A DNA stretch of 41,505 nucleotides from JAVBNJ01 sp031551625 (GTDB taxonomy: Bacteria; Bacteroidota; Bacteroidia; Bacteroidales; UBA932). The translations under genes and the position numbers were made by a program. Numbering within the stretch: the stretch's first letter is position 1; each line of letters opens with the position of its first letter. The notes under the pieces were generated by a model, which did no database searches, was not told where the DNA came from, and saw only the letters and a program-made list of their open reading frames with translations. This document shows, piece by piece, positions 7,228-14,246 of the stretch. Location: positions 1 through 41,505 of the forward strand of contig JAVBNJ010000020.1 in assembly GCA_031551625.1 (NCBI GenBank). Reading direction: 5' to 3'.

Positions 7228-7239
7228 TAAATTAGTTAA
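7159..7239 (+). repeat. FISUMP leader repeat, copy M
   Basis: GGGAATTGGC (7159-7168) pairs with GCCAATTCCC (7195-7204); the 26-nt loop contains TTGTGTTTGTTT (7177-7188). AAAGCTA follows at 7205-7211 and AATTAGTTAA at 7230-7239, 24 nt before the ATG at 7264. Copies A and R have the same order but a different stem (GGGGTTGTT/AACAACCCC), so pairing is kept while sequence changes. The long spacer with acagatt-type repeats found in A and R is missing here. Confidence 0.75.
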
Positions 7240-7263
7240 TATAAATAAAACTACTATTACATT

Positions 7264-8493
7264 ATGAAACAACAATTTTTCTTTTTTGCAGTAATGCTGT
7301 TCAGTGTTGCATCTGTGGCGCAGCAACGTACTTTTGTAAAATCGGTAGATGCCGATTATGCTACCAAACAAGTAACATTCAACATTTCGTGGACGGCAGG
7401 TAGTCGTGGTACTTATGGAGGAAAAGTATACAATTCCAAAGTGTGGGTGGGGGTCGACTATCAGGAGATACGGAATAACGCACCTTATGGCACTTGGAAG
7501 CGTGCTGCTATTGATTTAACTAAGTTGCCTGCTAATTGTACGGCAGAAGGCTCTAATACCAACGGCTTTTGGTATCAAGGACAAGCCATGGCTACACAAA
7601 ATGCTGCTATTACCGTAACATTAATAGGGGTGCCAGCGCAGTTTAAATGGTGTGCTTTTGCCAGCGATTGCCCACCTGCTGCCACTGCTACTTATGGCCT
7701 TTATAGGCTGCATGGAACACCGCCTTTTGCTATAAAGTATAATGGGAGTAGCACGACTGTCACTAATTCAACAATGTTTAATGCTGGTTGCATAATTGAG
7801 ATTTCTGATGCAACAGGTTGCCCCGGTACCCTGCCTTCTCCTCTTTCGGCTGGTAGTATTACTAGTGTGAGTTACAACAATTGTAATAATGTAGCAGGTA
7901 ATTCGATTACTCAGGCAATGGCGCCCGGTGGCGGAGGCGGCAGTTACAGTTATCAGTGGAGTGTCAGCTACAATGGACAAACAGGAGCCACAATTCCGGG
8001 TGCTACGGCATTTACTTATACTCCTCCCGCAACTACAACGGCTGGCACATATGTTTACCGCCGGTTGGTAAGTGATGGTTTATGTTCGACTTTTTCAGCA
8101 GGTTCTGTAGCAAGAATTGTGTTACCTGACAATGTAACGATAAGTTGTGCTGCACTCGGTGTTTCAAATTTGCAAGTGAAAACTTGTGATGCCGGGTCTT
8201 CGACATGGACACCTAGTAATCTGTGTCCTTCAGGTTGGCGTTGGCCAACCGCTTCAGAACTCAAATGTATGGGTTGGAATAGAACGGCAATAAACGGAGT
8301 ATCTACGTCTGTCTATTGGAGTTCGAGTACCGGTGGGCAAGATGTAACATGTGTAACCTATTTTGATTGGGCTGTTGCTATGCGCTTTTTAAGTTGGACA
8401 ACAAATTGCGAAGGTACTATCACTACTTTTCCGGATAATACAACGATATCTTTTCAACGATTTCAGATAGCTTCCGTTCGGTGTGTAAAGTAA
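7264..8493 (+). CDS. FISUMP domain surface protein, paralogue 1
   Basis: A 409-residue exported protein. A signal peptide (FFFFAVMLFSVASVAQQ) is followed by an N-terminal module (about 22-185) shared with the genes at 30915 and 40507. Its marks are NSKVW, WKRAAI, GFWYQG, FKWCAFASDCPP, LHGTPPF and SDATGCPG. Next is an Ig/PKD-like segment (about 200-285: YSYQWSVSYNGQ, FTYTPPATTTAGTYVYRRLVSDGLC) of the kind found in Bacteroidota surface proteins. The C-terminal FISUMP domain starts at CPSGWRWPTASELKCM and ends with RCVK. There is no T9SS sorting domain, so how it reaches or stays at the surface is unclear. Preceded by the structured RNA and leader repeat. Function unknown; adhesion or recognition is only a guess. 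Confidence 0.8.
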   Translation: MKQQFFFFAVMLFSVASVAQQRTFVKSVDADYATKQVTFNISWTAGSRGTYGGKVYNSKVWVGVDYQEIRNNAPYGTWKRAAIDLTKLPANCTAEGSNTNGFWYQGQAMATQNAAITVTLIGVPAQFKWCAFASDCPPAATATYGLYRLHGTPPFAIKYNGSSTTVTNSTMFNAGCIIEISDATGCPGTLPSPLSAGSITSVSYNNCNNVAGNSITQAMAPGGGGGSYSYQWSVSYNGQTGATIPGATAFTYTPPATTTAGTYVYRRLVSDGLCSTFSAGSVARIVLPDNVTISCAALGVSNLQVKTCDAGSSTWTPSNLCPSGWRWPTASELKCMGWNRTAINGVSTSVYWSSSTGGQDVTCVTYFDWAVAMRFLSWTTNCEGTITTFPDNTTISFQRFQIASVRCVK

Positions 8494-8507
8494 TGTAAAA
8501 TTATTAG

Positions 8508-8559
8508 TACTTTTGCATCCGGAATAGTGAAATGAAACAATATACTAATTGTCTCATTT
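8508..8559 (+). promoter_or_regulatory. truB promoter and 5' hairpin
   Basis: TACTTTTG (8508-8515) is a -7 element giving a start near 8522. Eight nt later an inverted repeat AAATGAAACAAT / ATTGTCTCATTT (8530-8541/8548-8559) can form an 11-bp stem with one A-C mismatch and a 6-nt loop. It ends at the first possible start codon (8560) and 24 nt before the preferred ATG (8584). It could modulate translation of truB; no T-tract follows. Confidence 0.45.
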
Positions 8560-8583
8560 ATGCTAAGTAAAAGATCTTCTAAA

Positions 8584-9306
8584 ATGAGTTACACCGTATT
8601 CTCCTTGGACAATCCGCCTGCGCCCGAAACATTTGCCGAAGGCGTGGTAATTCCTATCGACAAGCCTTATCGCTGGACTTCAGCCGACGTAGTACGAAAA
8701 ATTAAATTTGCATTACAGCGTAAAACAGGTAGTAAAAATTTAAAGGTGGGGCATGCCGGTACGCTTGATCCGTTGGCCACCGGCATATTGTTGGTATGTA
8801 CCGGTCGAGCTACTAAGCAAGCCGAAGCTTTGCAAGCCGAAGAAAAAGAGTATGTGGCCGATATCGAGTTAGGTGCTACCACGCCCTGTTTCGATATGGA
8901 AAAAGAAGTGGATGTTCGCTACCCCTACGAACATATCACGCGCGAGATGGTAGCCGCTGCTGTGCAAGCATTTGAGGGTACGCAGGAACAAGTGCCGCCT
9001 GTGTTCTCGGCAAAAATAATTGACGGAAAACGTGCGTACGAATTGGCGCGTGCCGGGAAAGATGCGGAAATGAAGCCCGCCACGATTACGATTTATGAAA
9101 CAGAATTGCTGGCATTCGACTTGCCGCGTGTGACAGTGCGCTTACGATGCAGTAAAGGAACTTACGTGCGGGCTTTTGCGCGCGACCTTGGCTTGGCGCT
9201 ACAAAGCGGCGGCTATTTAACCGGCCTCCGGCGGACACGCAGCGGTAAATTCGATACACATAACATAGTGTTACTAAGTGAATTTCAGAATTTTTTGGAA
9301 GATTGA
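8584..9306 (+). CDS. truB: tRNA pseudouridine-55 synthase TruB
   Basis: TruB makes pseudouridine 55 in the T-loop of tRNAs. The start MSYTVFSLDN (ATG 8584) is preferred; the frame is open from ATG 8560, adding MLSKRSSK. Family motifs are IPIDKPYRWTSADVV, GHAGTLDPLATG with catalytic Asp at residue 62, VPPVFSAKIIDGKRAYELAR, and CSKGTYVRAFARDLG. About 240 residues is normal for the short bacterial form without a C-terminal PUA domain. It is followed by queA (gap 68 nt) on the same strand, so two tRNA-modification enzymes lie side by side. Confidence 0.93.
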   Translation: MSYTVFSLDNPPAPETFAEGVVIPIDKPYRWTSADVVRKIKFALQRKTGSKNLKVGHAGTLDPLATGILLVCTGRATKQAEALQAEEKEYVADIELGATTPCFDMEKEVDVRYPYEHITREMVAAAVQAFEGTQEQVPPVFSAKIIDGKRAYELARAGKDAEMKPATITIYETELLAFDLPRVTVRLRCSKGTYVRAFARDLGLALQSGGYLTGLRRTRSGKFDTHNIVLLSEFQNFLED

Positions 9307-9374
9307 ATTTTTTTTGCGAATTTTGCAGGCTAATTTTGGGTGTTTTATATCCGGTAAAATAATTAAATGCAATA

Positions 9375-10424
9375 ATGAAACTTTCGCAATTCAATTTCAA
9401 ATTTTCCAACGACCTAATTGCCAAATATCCTGCCAAACATCGCGACGAATCGCGCTTGATGGTTGTTCACCGCGACAACGGCAAAATCGAACATAAATTA
9501 TTCAAAGAAGTTGTAAAATATTTCGACGAGGGCGATGTGATGGTGTGCAACAACACCCGCGTGTTCCCTGCTCGCCTGTATGGCAACAAAGAAAAAACCG
9601 GCGCACAGATTGAAGTATTCTTGCTGCGCGAACTCAATGCCGAGCAGCGCCTTTGGGATGTGTTGGTAGATCCCGCGCGTAAAATTCGTATCGGAAATAA
9701 ATTATATTTTGGCGAAGACGATTCGCTGGTGGCTGAAGTAATAGATAACACCACTTCGCGTGGCCGCACGGTGCGTTTCCTGTTCGACGGAACACACGAT
9801 GAATTCCGTAAAGCGCTGTTTTCGTTAGGTGAAATGCCGCTTCCGCGTATGGTACGCAAGGCCAATGAGCCGATTGACGAAGAACGCTACCAAACTATTT
9901 TCGCAAAAGTAGAAGGTGCGGTAGCCGCTCCGGCAGCAGGTTTGCACTTTAGCCGCGAGTTGCTCAAGCGTATGGAAATTAACGGTATTGGTATTGCCGA
10001 AGTTACGCTACACATGAGCCTTGGTAGTTTCCGCGTGGTAGATGTGGAAGACCTTTCGAAACACCGCATGGACTCCGAGCAGGTAAGCGTGTCCGAGGCC
10101 GCTGTAACAATGGTGAATGCAGCAAAGGCTGCCAATCAGCAGGTGTGTGCTATCGGGGTAACTGCATTGCGCGCCATGGAAGCTGGTTCTACGACGCAAG
10201 GCCGCCTGAAAACGTTTGAAGGGTGGACCAATAAATTTATTTTTCCTCCCTACGACTTCAGTGTTCCCACATCGTTGATTACGAACTTCCACCTGCCTTA
10301 CTCTACTTTGCTGATGGCTACTACGGCTTTCGGCGGCTACGAGAATGTAAAGAAAGCTTATGAGGCTGCGGTAAAAGATAAGTACCGTTTCGGTCCTTAT
10401 GGCGATGCGATGCTAATTCTATAA
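9375..10424 (+). CDS. queA: S-adenosylmethionine:tRNA ribosyltransferase-isomerase QueA
   Basis: QueA transfers and rearranges ribose from S-adenosylmethionine onto preQ1 in tRNA, giving epoxyqueuosine. The 349-residue protein shows the family segments ...DLIAKYPAKHRDESRLMVV at the start, MVCNNTRVFPARLYG, EGAVAAPAAGLHFS, VTLHMSLGSFRVV, and the C-terminal SLITNFHLPYSTLLM with RFGPYGDAMLI. Length and motif order are normal. The intergenic gap before it has TAATTTTG (TA-AT-TTTG), a possible promoter of its own. A 14-bp perfect inverted repeat lies between its stop and dprA. Confidence 0.94.
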   Translation: MKLSQFNFKFSNDLIAKYPAKHRDESRLMVVHRDNGKIEHKLFKEVVKYFDEGDVMVCNNTRVFPARLYGNKEKTGAQIEVFLLRELNAEQRLWDVLVDPARKIRIGNKLYFGEDDSLVAEVIDNTTSRGRTVRFLFDGTHDEFRKALFSLGEMPLPRMVRKANEPIDEERYQTIFAKVEGAVAAPAAGLHFSRELLKRMEINGIGIAEVTLHMSLGSFRVVDVEDLSKHRMDSEQVSVSEAAVTMVNAAKAANQQVCAIGVTALRAMEAGSTTQGRLKTFEGWTNKFIFPPYDFSVPTSLITNFHLPYSTLLMATTAFGGYENVKKAYEAAVKDKYRFGPYGDAMLIL

Positions 10425-10438
10425 AGATAATTGACAGA

Positions 10439-10489
10439 TTTACGGATTTACAGATTTGCGACAAGCACACTAAATTGTAAATCCGTAAA
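10439..10489. repeat. Perfect 14-bp inverted repeat between queA and dprA
   Basis: TTTACGGATTTACA (10439-10452) and TGTAAATCCGTAAA (10476-10489) flank a 23-nt loop. The arms belong to the acggatt/acagatt sequence family that recurs in gaps at 60-110, 13790-13831, 14228-14246, 23090-23125 and 30700-30850. No T-tract follows, so it is not a classic terminator. It is probably a dispersed intergenic palindrome. Confidence 0.7.
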
Positions 10490-10510
10490 TTGTACATCTT
10501 AAATCCCATC

Positions 10511-11620
10511 ATGTCTTTCGATCAACTCCAATACTACATTGCTACTACATTGATTCCTGGCGTGGGCAGTACGTTGGCCAAGCGCTTGATTGCCTATTGT
10601 GGTAGCGCCGAAGCGGTGTTTCGTGAAAAGAAAACAGCGTTGCAAAAAATTCCCGGAATAGGAGAGGTGTTAGCGCAAGAAATAACCCAACAGCAAGTGC
10701 TGAAGCGGGCAGAAGAAGAATGTGCATTTTTAGAAAAATCGCGTTTTCATGCTTTATGTTATACCGACGATGCCTACCCCGAGCGCTTGCGTCAGTGCGA
10801 CGATGGGCCGGTGGTACTGTTTGTCGATGGTTCGTTGAATTTCAACCAAACTAAAATTTTAGGTATAGTAGGTACACGCCATGCCACACCTTATGGAACG
10901 GAGTGGTGTGAAGCCACGTTGGCAAGACTTGTAGAACTTGGACACACACCTGTTATTGTGAGCGGCTTGGCGTATGGCATTGATATATGTGCACACAAAG
11001 CCGCCTTGCAAAACAAATTGCCGACGGTGGCCGTGATGGCTACGGGGCTGGACAAAATTTATCCACCATTGCACCGCGCCACTGCTGCTAAAATAGTAGA
11101 AGACGGCGGTGCATTAGTCACTGATTTCTTGTCGAAAACACAGCCCGACCGCACCAACTTCCTGCAACGCAACCGCATCATTGCAGGTATGTGTGATGCG
11201 ACATTGGTAGTGGAGTCCGGCGAAAAGGGCGGTGCATTGATTACAGCTGATCTTGCAATGTCATATAACCGCGACGTATTGGCGCTTCCCGGTCGTGTGG
11301 GCGATGAATATTCCAAAGGTTGCAATGCGCTTATCCGTGCCAACAAAGCGGCACTGGTTACTTCGGCTACTGATATTGAATATGCACTTGGCTGGGAACG
11401 CGCAACTGTGGCTACTGCCAAACAGTTGCCGCTTTTTGTATCACTCACACCCGATGAACAAGTGATTGTAGATGCGTTGCGCAACAAACCTTCCGAAAGT
11501 ATAGACATTCTTTGTTATACCACCAAAATTCCAATGGCGCGCCTTTCTGCGTTGCTGTTCAACATGGAAATGAAAAATGTAGTGCGTACATTGCCGGGCA
11601 AGCAGTATGCATTGAAGTAA
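10511..11620 (+). CDS. dprA: DNA-processing protein DprA (Smf)
   Basis: DprA binds incoming single-stranded DNA and loads RecA during transformation. ATG 10511 (MSFDQLQYYIATTLIPGVG) is preferred over the in-frame ATG at 10490, since the start then matches the usual helix-hairpin-helix N-terminus. An N-terminal SAM/HhH-like part (about 1-75) precedes the Rossmann-like core: ILGIVGTRHATPYG, VIVSGLAYGIDICAH, NFLQRNRIIAGM, GEKGGALITADLA, LPGRVGDEYSKGCNALI. The last 60 residues form the winged-helix DML1-like tail. The length of 369 residues is normal. Transcribed toward hydE on the opposite strand. Confidence 0.93.
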   Translation: MSFDQLQYYIATTLIPGVGSTLAKRLIAYCGSAEAVFREKKTALQKIPGIGEVLAQEITQQQVLKRAEEECAFLEKSRFHALCYTDDAYPERLRQCDDGPVVLFVDGSLNFNQTKILGIVGTRHATPYGTEWCEATLARLVELGHTPVIVSGLAYGIDICAHKAALQNKLPTVAVMATGLDKIYPPLHRATAAKIVEDGGALVTDFLSKTQPDRTNFLQRNRIIAGMCDATLVVESGEKGGALITADLAMSYNRDVLALPGRVGDEYSKGCNALIRANKAALVTSATDIEYALGWERATVATAKQLPLFVSLTPDEQVIVDALRNKPSESIDILCYTTKIPMARLSALLFNMEMKNVVRTLPGKQYALK

Positions 11621-11668
11621 AAATCCCTGTTTCCACCCCCTTCTGGAGGTATGGTGGCATAAAATGCG

Positions 11669-12751
11669 TTAGATTTTATTATGTGAGGCGTTTACGTAAA
11701 TAGTTTTGCAACGTTTATCGTAATGTTGTGAATCGCCCCACTGGCCGTAGCCGATTTCGATACCGGCCTTCTGTAAATTTTCTTCGAGCTTTGATTTGCT
11801 GATGGCGGCATCGTCGTGGATGCCGGGTTTGTTTTCATAGATTTGATAATTTTTGCGCACGTCGGTAAGCGTCATGTTGGGCATGATGATATTGGCACCC
11901 GCCTGCACAGCCATCTCGCGGCCCATGGGGTGAAGCACCTGTAACGCCGTGGTGGCGGCAATGTTGATATCGGGCATCAGTAGCCGCAACACGGCAATCA
12001 TGCGTAAACTAAGCAGGAAGCGCTCTTCGGGAGGCATCAAGGAGTGCTGGTACTCGTACAGCGGTGTTTCGCTATGCTCGAGGTATGGCCCCATGCCTAC
12101 CATGTCGACATTCATTTTTTTGAAGAATAATAAATCGTCGGCAAGGTTTTCGACAGTTTGAAACGGCAAGCCGATCATTACACCGGTGCCGGTTTGGTAG
12201 CCTGCAACCTGCAAGTTGCGTAGGGCGGCTAACCGTTTGTCATAACTATGAAGTTCGTTATTGGGATGGATTTTTGCGTACAATTCGCGCGAGCTGGTTT
12301 CGATGCGCAGTAAATAACGGTGTGCGCCGGCTGCATACCATTGACGGTATACGTCGAGTGTTTGCTCGCCGCACGAGAGGGTAATGCCGACCTCGTTGTT
12401 CGTACGTTCTTTTATTCTTTCGACAAGTGTGGCAATGCGTTGTACGAAGCGCGGCGATTGTTGTTCGCCCGATTGCAGCACTATTGAGCCATATCGGTTG
12501 TGCCAGGCAAAGTCGACAGCTTCGAGCACATCGTCGTCGGTAAGTTCGTAGCGCGATACATTTTTGTTGTCGCAGCGGATGCCGCAGTAGTAGCAGTTTT
12601 TCGCACATACGTTGGATAATTCTATTAATCCGCGTAAATATACTTTGTTGCCTATAGCCGCTGTTTTTGCAGTATTGGCACGGGCAAACAGCGCATCCAT
12701 TTCATCGCGGTTGGCGATGGATAACAAATGTATGATTTCACCACGTTCCAC
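11669..12751 (-). CDS. hydE: [FeFe]-hydrogenase H-cluster maturase HydE
   Basis: HydE is a radical SAM enzyme needed to build the H-cluster of [FeFe]-hydrogenases. The radical SAM cluster motif is CAKNCYYC (Cys49, Cys53, Cys56), followed by GIRCDN, and the core includes GSIVLQSGEQQS, TLSCGEQTLDVYRQW, HRYLLRIETSS, and MVGMGPYLEHSETPLY. At 360 residues it is a normal length. Methylornithine synthase PylB is a related family, but the Cys spacing, the GSIVLQSGE motif and the length favour HydE. HydF and HydG are not adjacent. It starts 3 nt after the lpxD stop, so it is probably cotranscribed with lpxD. It implies fermentative hydrogen metabolism. Confidence 0.9.
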   Translation of the reverse strand: MERGEIIHLLSIANRDEMDALFARANTAKTAAIGNKVYLRGLIELSNVCAKNCYYCGIRCDNKNVSRYELTDDDVLEAVDFAWHNRYGSIVLQSGEQQSPRFVQRIATLVERIKERTNNEVGITLSCGEQTLDVYRQWYAAGAHRYLLRIETSSRELYAKIHPNNELHSYDKRLAALRNLQVAGYQTGTGVMIGLPFQTVENLADDLLFFKKMNVDMVGMGPYLEHSETPLYEYQHSLMPPEERFLLSLRMIAVLRLLMPDINIAATTALQVLHPMGREMAVQAGANIIMPNMTLTDVRKNYQIYENKPGIHDDAAISKSKLEENLQKAGIEIGYGQWGDSQHYDKRCKTIYVNASHNKI

Positions 12752-12754
12752 TTG

Positions 12755-13786
12755 TTAGTCTTTCTTTAACGAAGAAGTTAGTTCATCGATTTGTTTCTTC
12801 AAGTCGGGCAATTTGCGAAAAATAGCGTACGACTTAAAATAGTTTGTTGCATTAATGGCCGGCGATCCGATAATGGTTTGGTTCGGTTCCTTCACCGTAT
12901 AGCTGATACCTGCTTGTGCACCGGCTTGCGTGCCGTCGGCCACAGTAATGTGTCCGGCAATACCCACTTGTCCGCCGAACATACATTGCTTGCCGATTTT
13001 GGTCGAGCCGGCAATACCTGTGAGCGCTGCAATCACGGTGTTCTCGCCGACTTCTACATTGTGCGCAATCTGCACGAGGTTGTCGATTTTCACCCCTTTT
13101 TTAATGACGGTGGCATCCATCGTCGCACGGTCAACAACCGTGTTAGCGCCAATTTCCACGTTGTCTTCCAATACAACATAACCGATCTGCGGAATTTTTT
13201 TGTACGATCCGTCGGCTGTGGGCGCAAAGCCAAAGCCGTCGGAGCCAATCACCGTGTTGGAGTGAATAGTGCAATTGTTACCGATTTTGCAACCGTGGTA
13301 AATTTTTACGCCGGGATATAGAATGCAGTTATCGCCGATGGTTACGTTGTCGCCGATATATACATGCGGAAAAATTTTAGTATTGTTGCCCACTTGTACC
13401 CCGCGCGATACATAGCTACCGGCGCCTACCCACACGCCTTTGCCGAGTTTAGCCCGCCACGATACATGTGCGCGCCACGAACGCCCTTTCTTGTTAAGCG
13501 TTTTCATCGAATTGTATAGGTCGAGCAGCGAAGCAATGCTTTCATACGCATTATCCACGCGGATAATCGTAGCCTCTACGGCTTGCGTGAGATTGAAACT
13601 GCGATTCACCAACACAATTGATGCTTTGGTAGTATACAGATACTGTTCGTATTTTGGATTGGCGAGGAAACAAAGTGCGCCGGGGCGGCCTTGTTCGATG
13701 CGGGCTACGGTGCTGGCGGTGGCTTCGGGATTGCCTTCCACGTCGCCGTGCAGGTATTCAGCTAATGTTTTTGCGTTGAATGTCAT
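12755..13786 (-). CDS. lpxD: UDP-3-O-(3-hydroxyacyl)glucosamine N-acyltransferase LpxD
   Basis: LpxD adds the second 3-hydroxyacyl chain in lipid A synthesis. An N-terminal uridine-binding domain (1-100) is followed by left-handed beta-helix hexapeptide repeats (about 105-315) such as IGDNVTIGDNCILYPGV and IGSDGFGFAP. The catalytic His lies at about residue 242 in VQIAHNVEVGENTVIA. A short helical tail (FRKLPDLKKQIDELTSSLKK) closes the protein, giving 343 residues. The mate of the pathway, lpxC-fabZ, is not here. It is translated just ahead of hydE. Upstream there are two direct copies of GAGAACAGATnTTnGATA (13790-13831). Confidence 0.93.
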   Translation of the reverse strand: MTFNAKTLAEYLHGDVEGNPEATASTVARIEQGRPGALCFLANPKYEQYLYTTKASIVLVNRSFNLTQAVEATIIRVDNAYESIASLLDLYNSMKTLNKKGRSWRAHVSWRAKLGKGVWVGAGSYVSRGVQVGNNTKIFPHVYIGDNVTIGDNCILYPGVKIYHGCKIGNNCTIHSNTVIGSDGFGFAPTADGSYKKIPQIGYVVLEDNVEIGANTVVDRATMDATVIKKGVKIDNLVQIAHNVEVGENTVIAALTGIAGSTKIGKQCMFGGQVGIAGHITVADGTQAGAQAGISYTVKEPNQTIIGSPAINATNYFKSYAIFRKLPDLKKQIDELTSSLKKD

Positions 13787-13789
13787 ATT

Positions 13790-13831
13790 GAGAACAGATT
13801 TTAGATATTGGATGAGAACAGATATTTGATA
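13790..13831. repeat. GAGAACAGAT direct repeats upstream of lpxD
   Basis: GAGAACAGATTTTAGATA (13790-13807) and GAGAACAGATATTTGATA (13814-13831) are near-identical. An inverted relative, TATCTAAAAATCTGTTCTC, lies at 14228-14246 on the far side of the four-helix-bundle gene, differing from the first copy by one inserted base. The pair brackets that gene. Confidence 0.7.
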
Positions 13832-13838
13832 TGTGCAA

Positions 13839-14219
13839 TTAATTATTGTTTGCGTTATGTTGTTGTTCTACTGCTAACAGAAACGAGTTGAGTTTACGGC
13901 TTAAGTAGATTGCTTTTGAAGATAAATCTTTGTAAAGAGGTTCATTTGTTAGCGATTTTGTATCATATAGTGTGTCTAAGTGGTCGATGGTTTCTTCGAG
14001 GGAAGCATTCGCGTAAACTAAAAATTTAATAAACTCTGCCTTATATCTTCTACGCCCATATCCCTCCACAATAGTTGATTTAACAGATTTAGAAGAGCGA
14101 CGAATTTGAGAAGCTTCTTCAAAGAGTTCAAATTTCGGGAGTTCATTTAATGTCATCGCATGAATGCCTATTACCAATTCATGTGCCAACTTCCAAATAT
14201 CTAAATCTTTATATGTCAT
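13839..14219 (-). CDS. Four-helix-bundle protein (S23 / 23S rRNA intervening-sequence type)
   Basis: A protein of 126 residues starting MTYKDLDIWKLAHELV at ATG 14219. The frame is open to 14363, but that extension overlaps the HD gene and lacks family likeness. Motifs typical of the family are the opening DLDIWKLAHEL, SQIRRSSKSVKSTIVEGYGRR and EFIKFLVYANASLEETIDHL. Proteins like this were first found inside 23S rRNA intervening sequences; most copies in Bacteroidota are free-standing and of unknown role, probably pentameric RNA-binding bundles. The gene sits between two inverted copies of a GAGAACAGAT repeat, which suggests it arrived as a small unit between lpxD and the HD gene. The C-terminus is asparagine-rich. 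Confidence 0.85.
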   Translation of the reverse strand: MTYKDLDIWKLAHELVIGIHAMTLNELPKFELFEEASQIRRSSKSVKSTIVEGYGRRRYKAEFIKFLVYANASLEETIDHLDTLYDTKSLTNEPLYKDLSSKAIYLSRKLNSFLLAVEQQHNANNN

Positions 14220-14227
14220 GTGTATTT

Positions 14228-14246
14228 TATCTAAAAATCTGTTCTC
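14228..14246. repeat. Inverted partner of the GAGAACAGAT repeat
   Basis: TATCTAAAAATCTGTTCTC is the reverse complement of GAGAACAGATTTTTAGATA, matching 13790-13807 with one extra T. It overlaps the stop codon of the HD gene by two bases and lies 9 nt upstream of the four-helix-bundle start codon. Confidence 0.65.

Noticed and set aside
7264..8493. Diversity-generating retroelement in the window
   Set aside because: No reverse transcriptase, Avd or template/variable repeat pair was seen; only a short tail-like peptide at 7090-7227.
13790..13831. CRISPR array
   Set aside because: The only short regularly spaced repeats are two-unit direct repeats (here and at 17824-17896) with no array of unique spacers and no cas genes.
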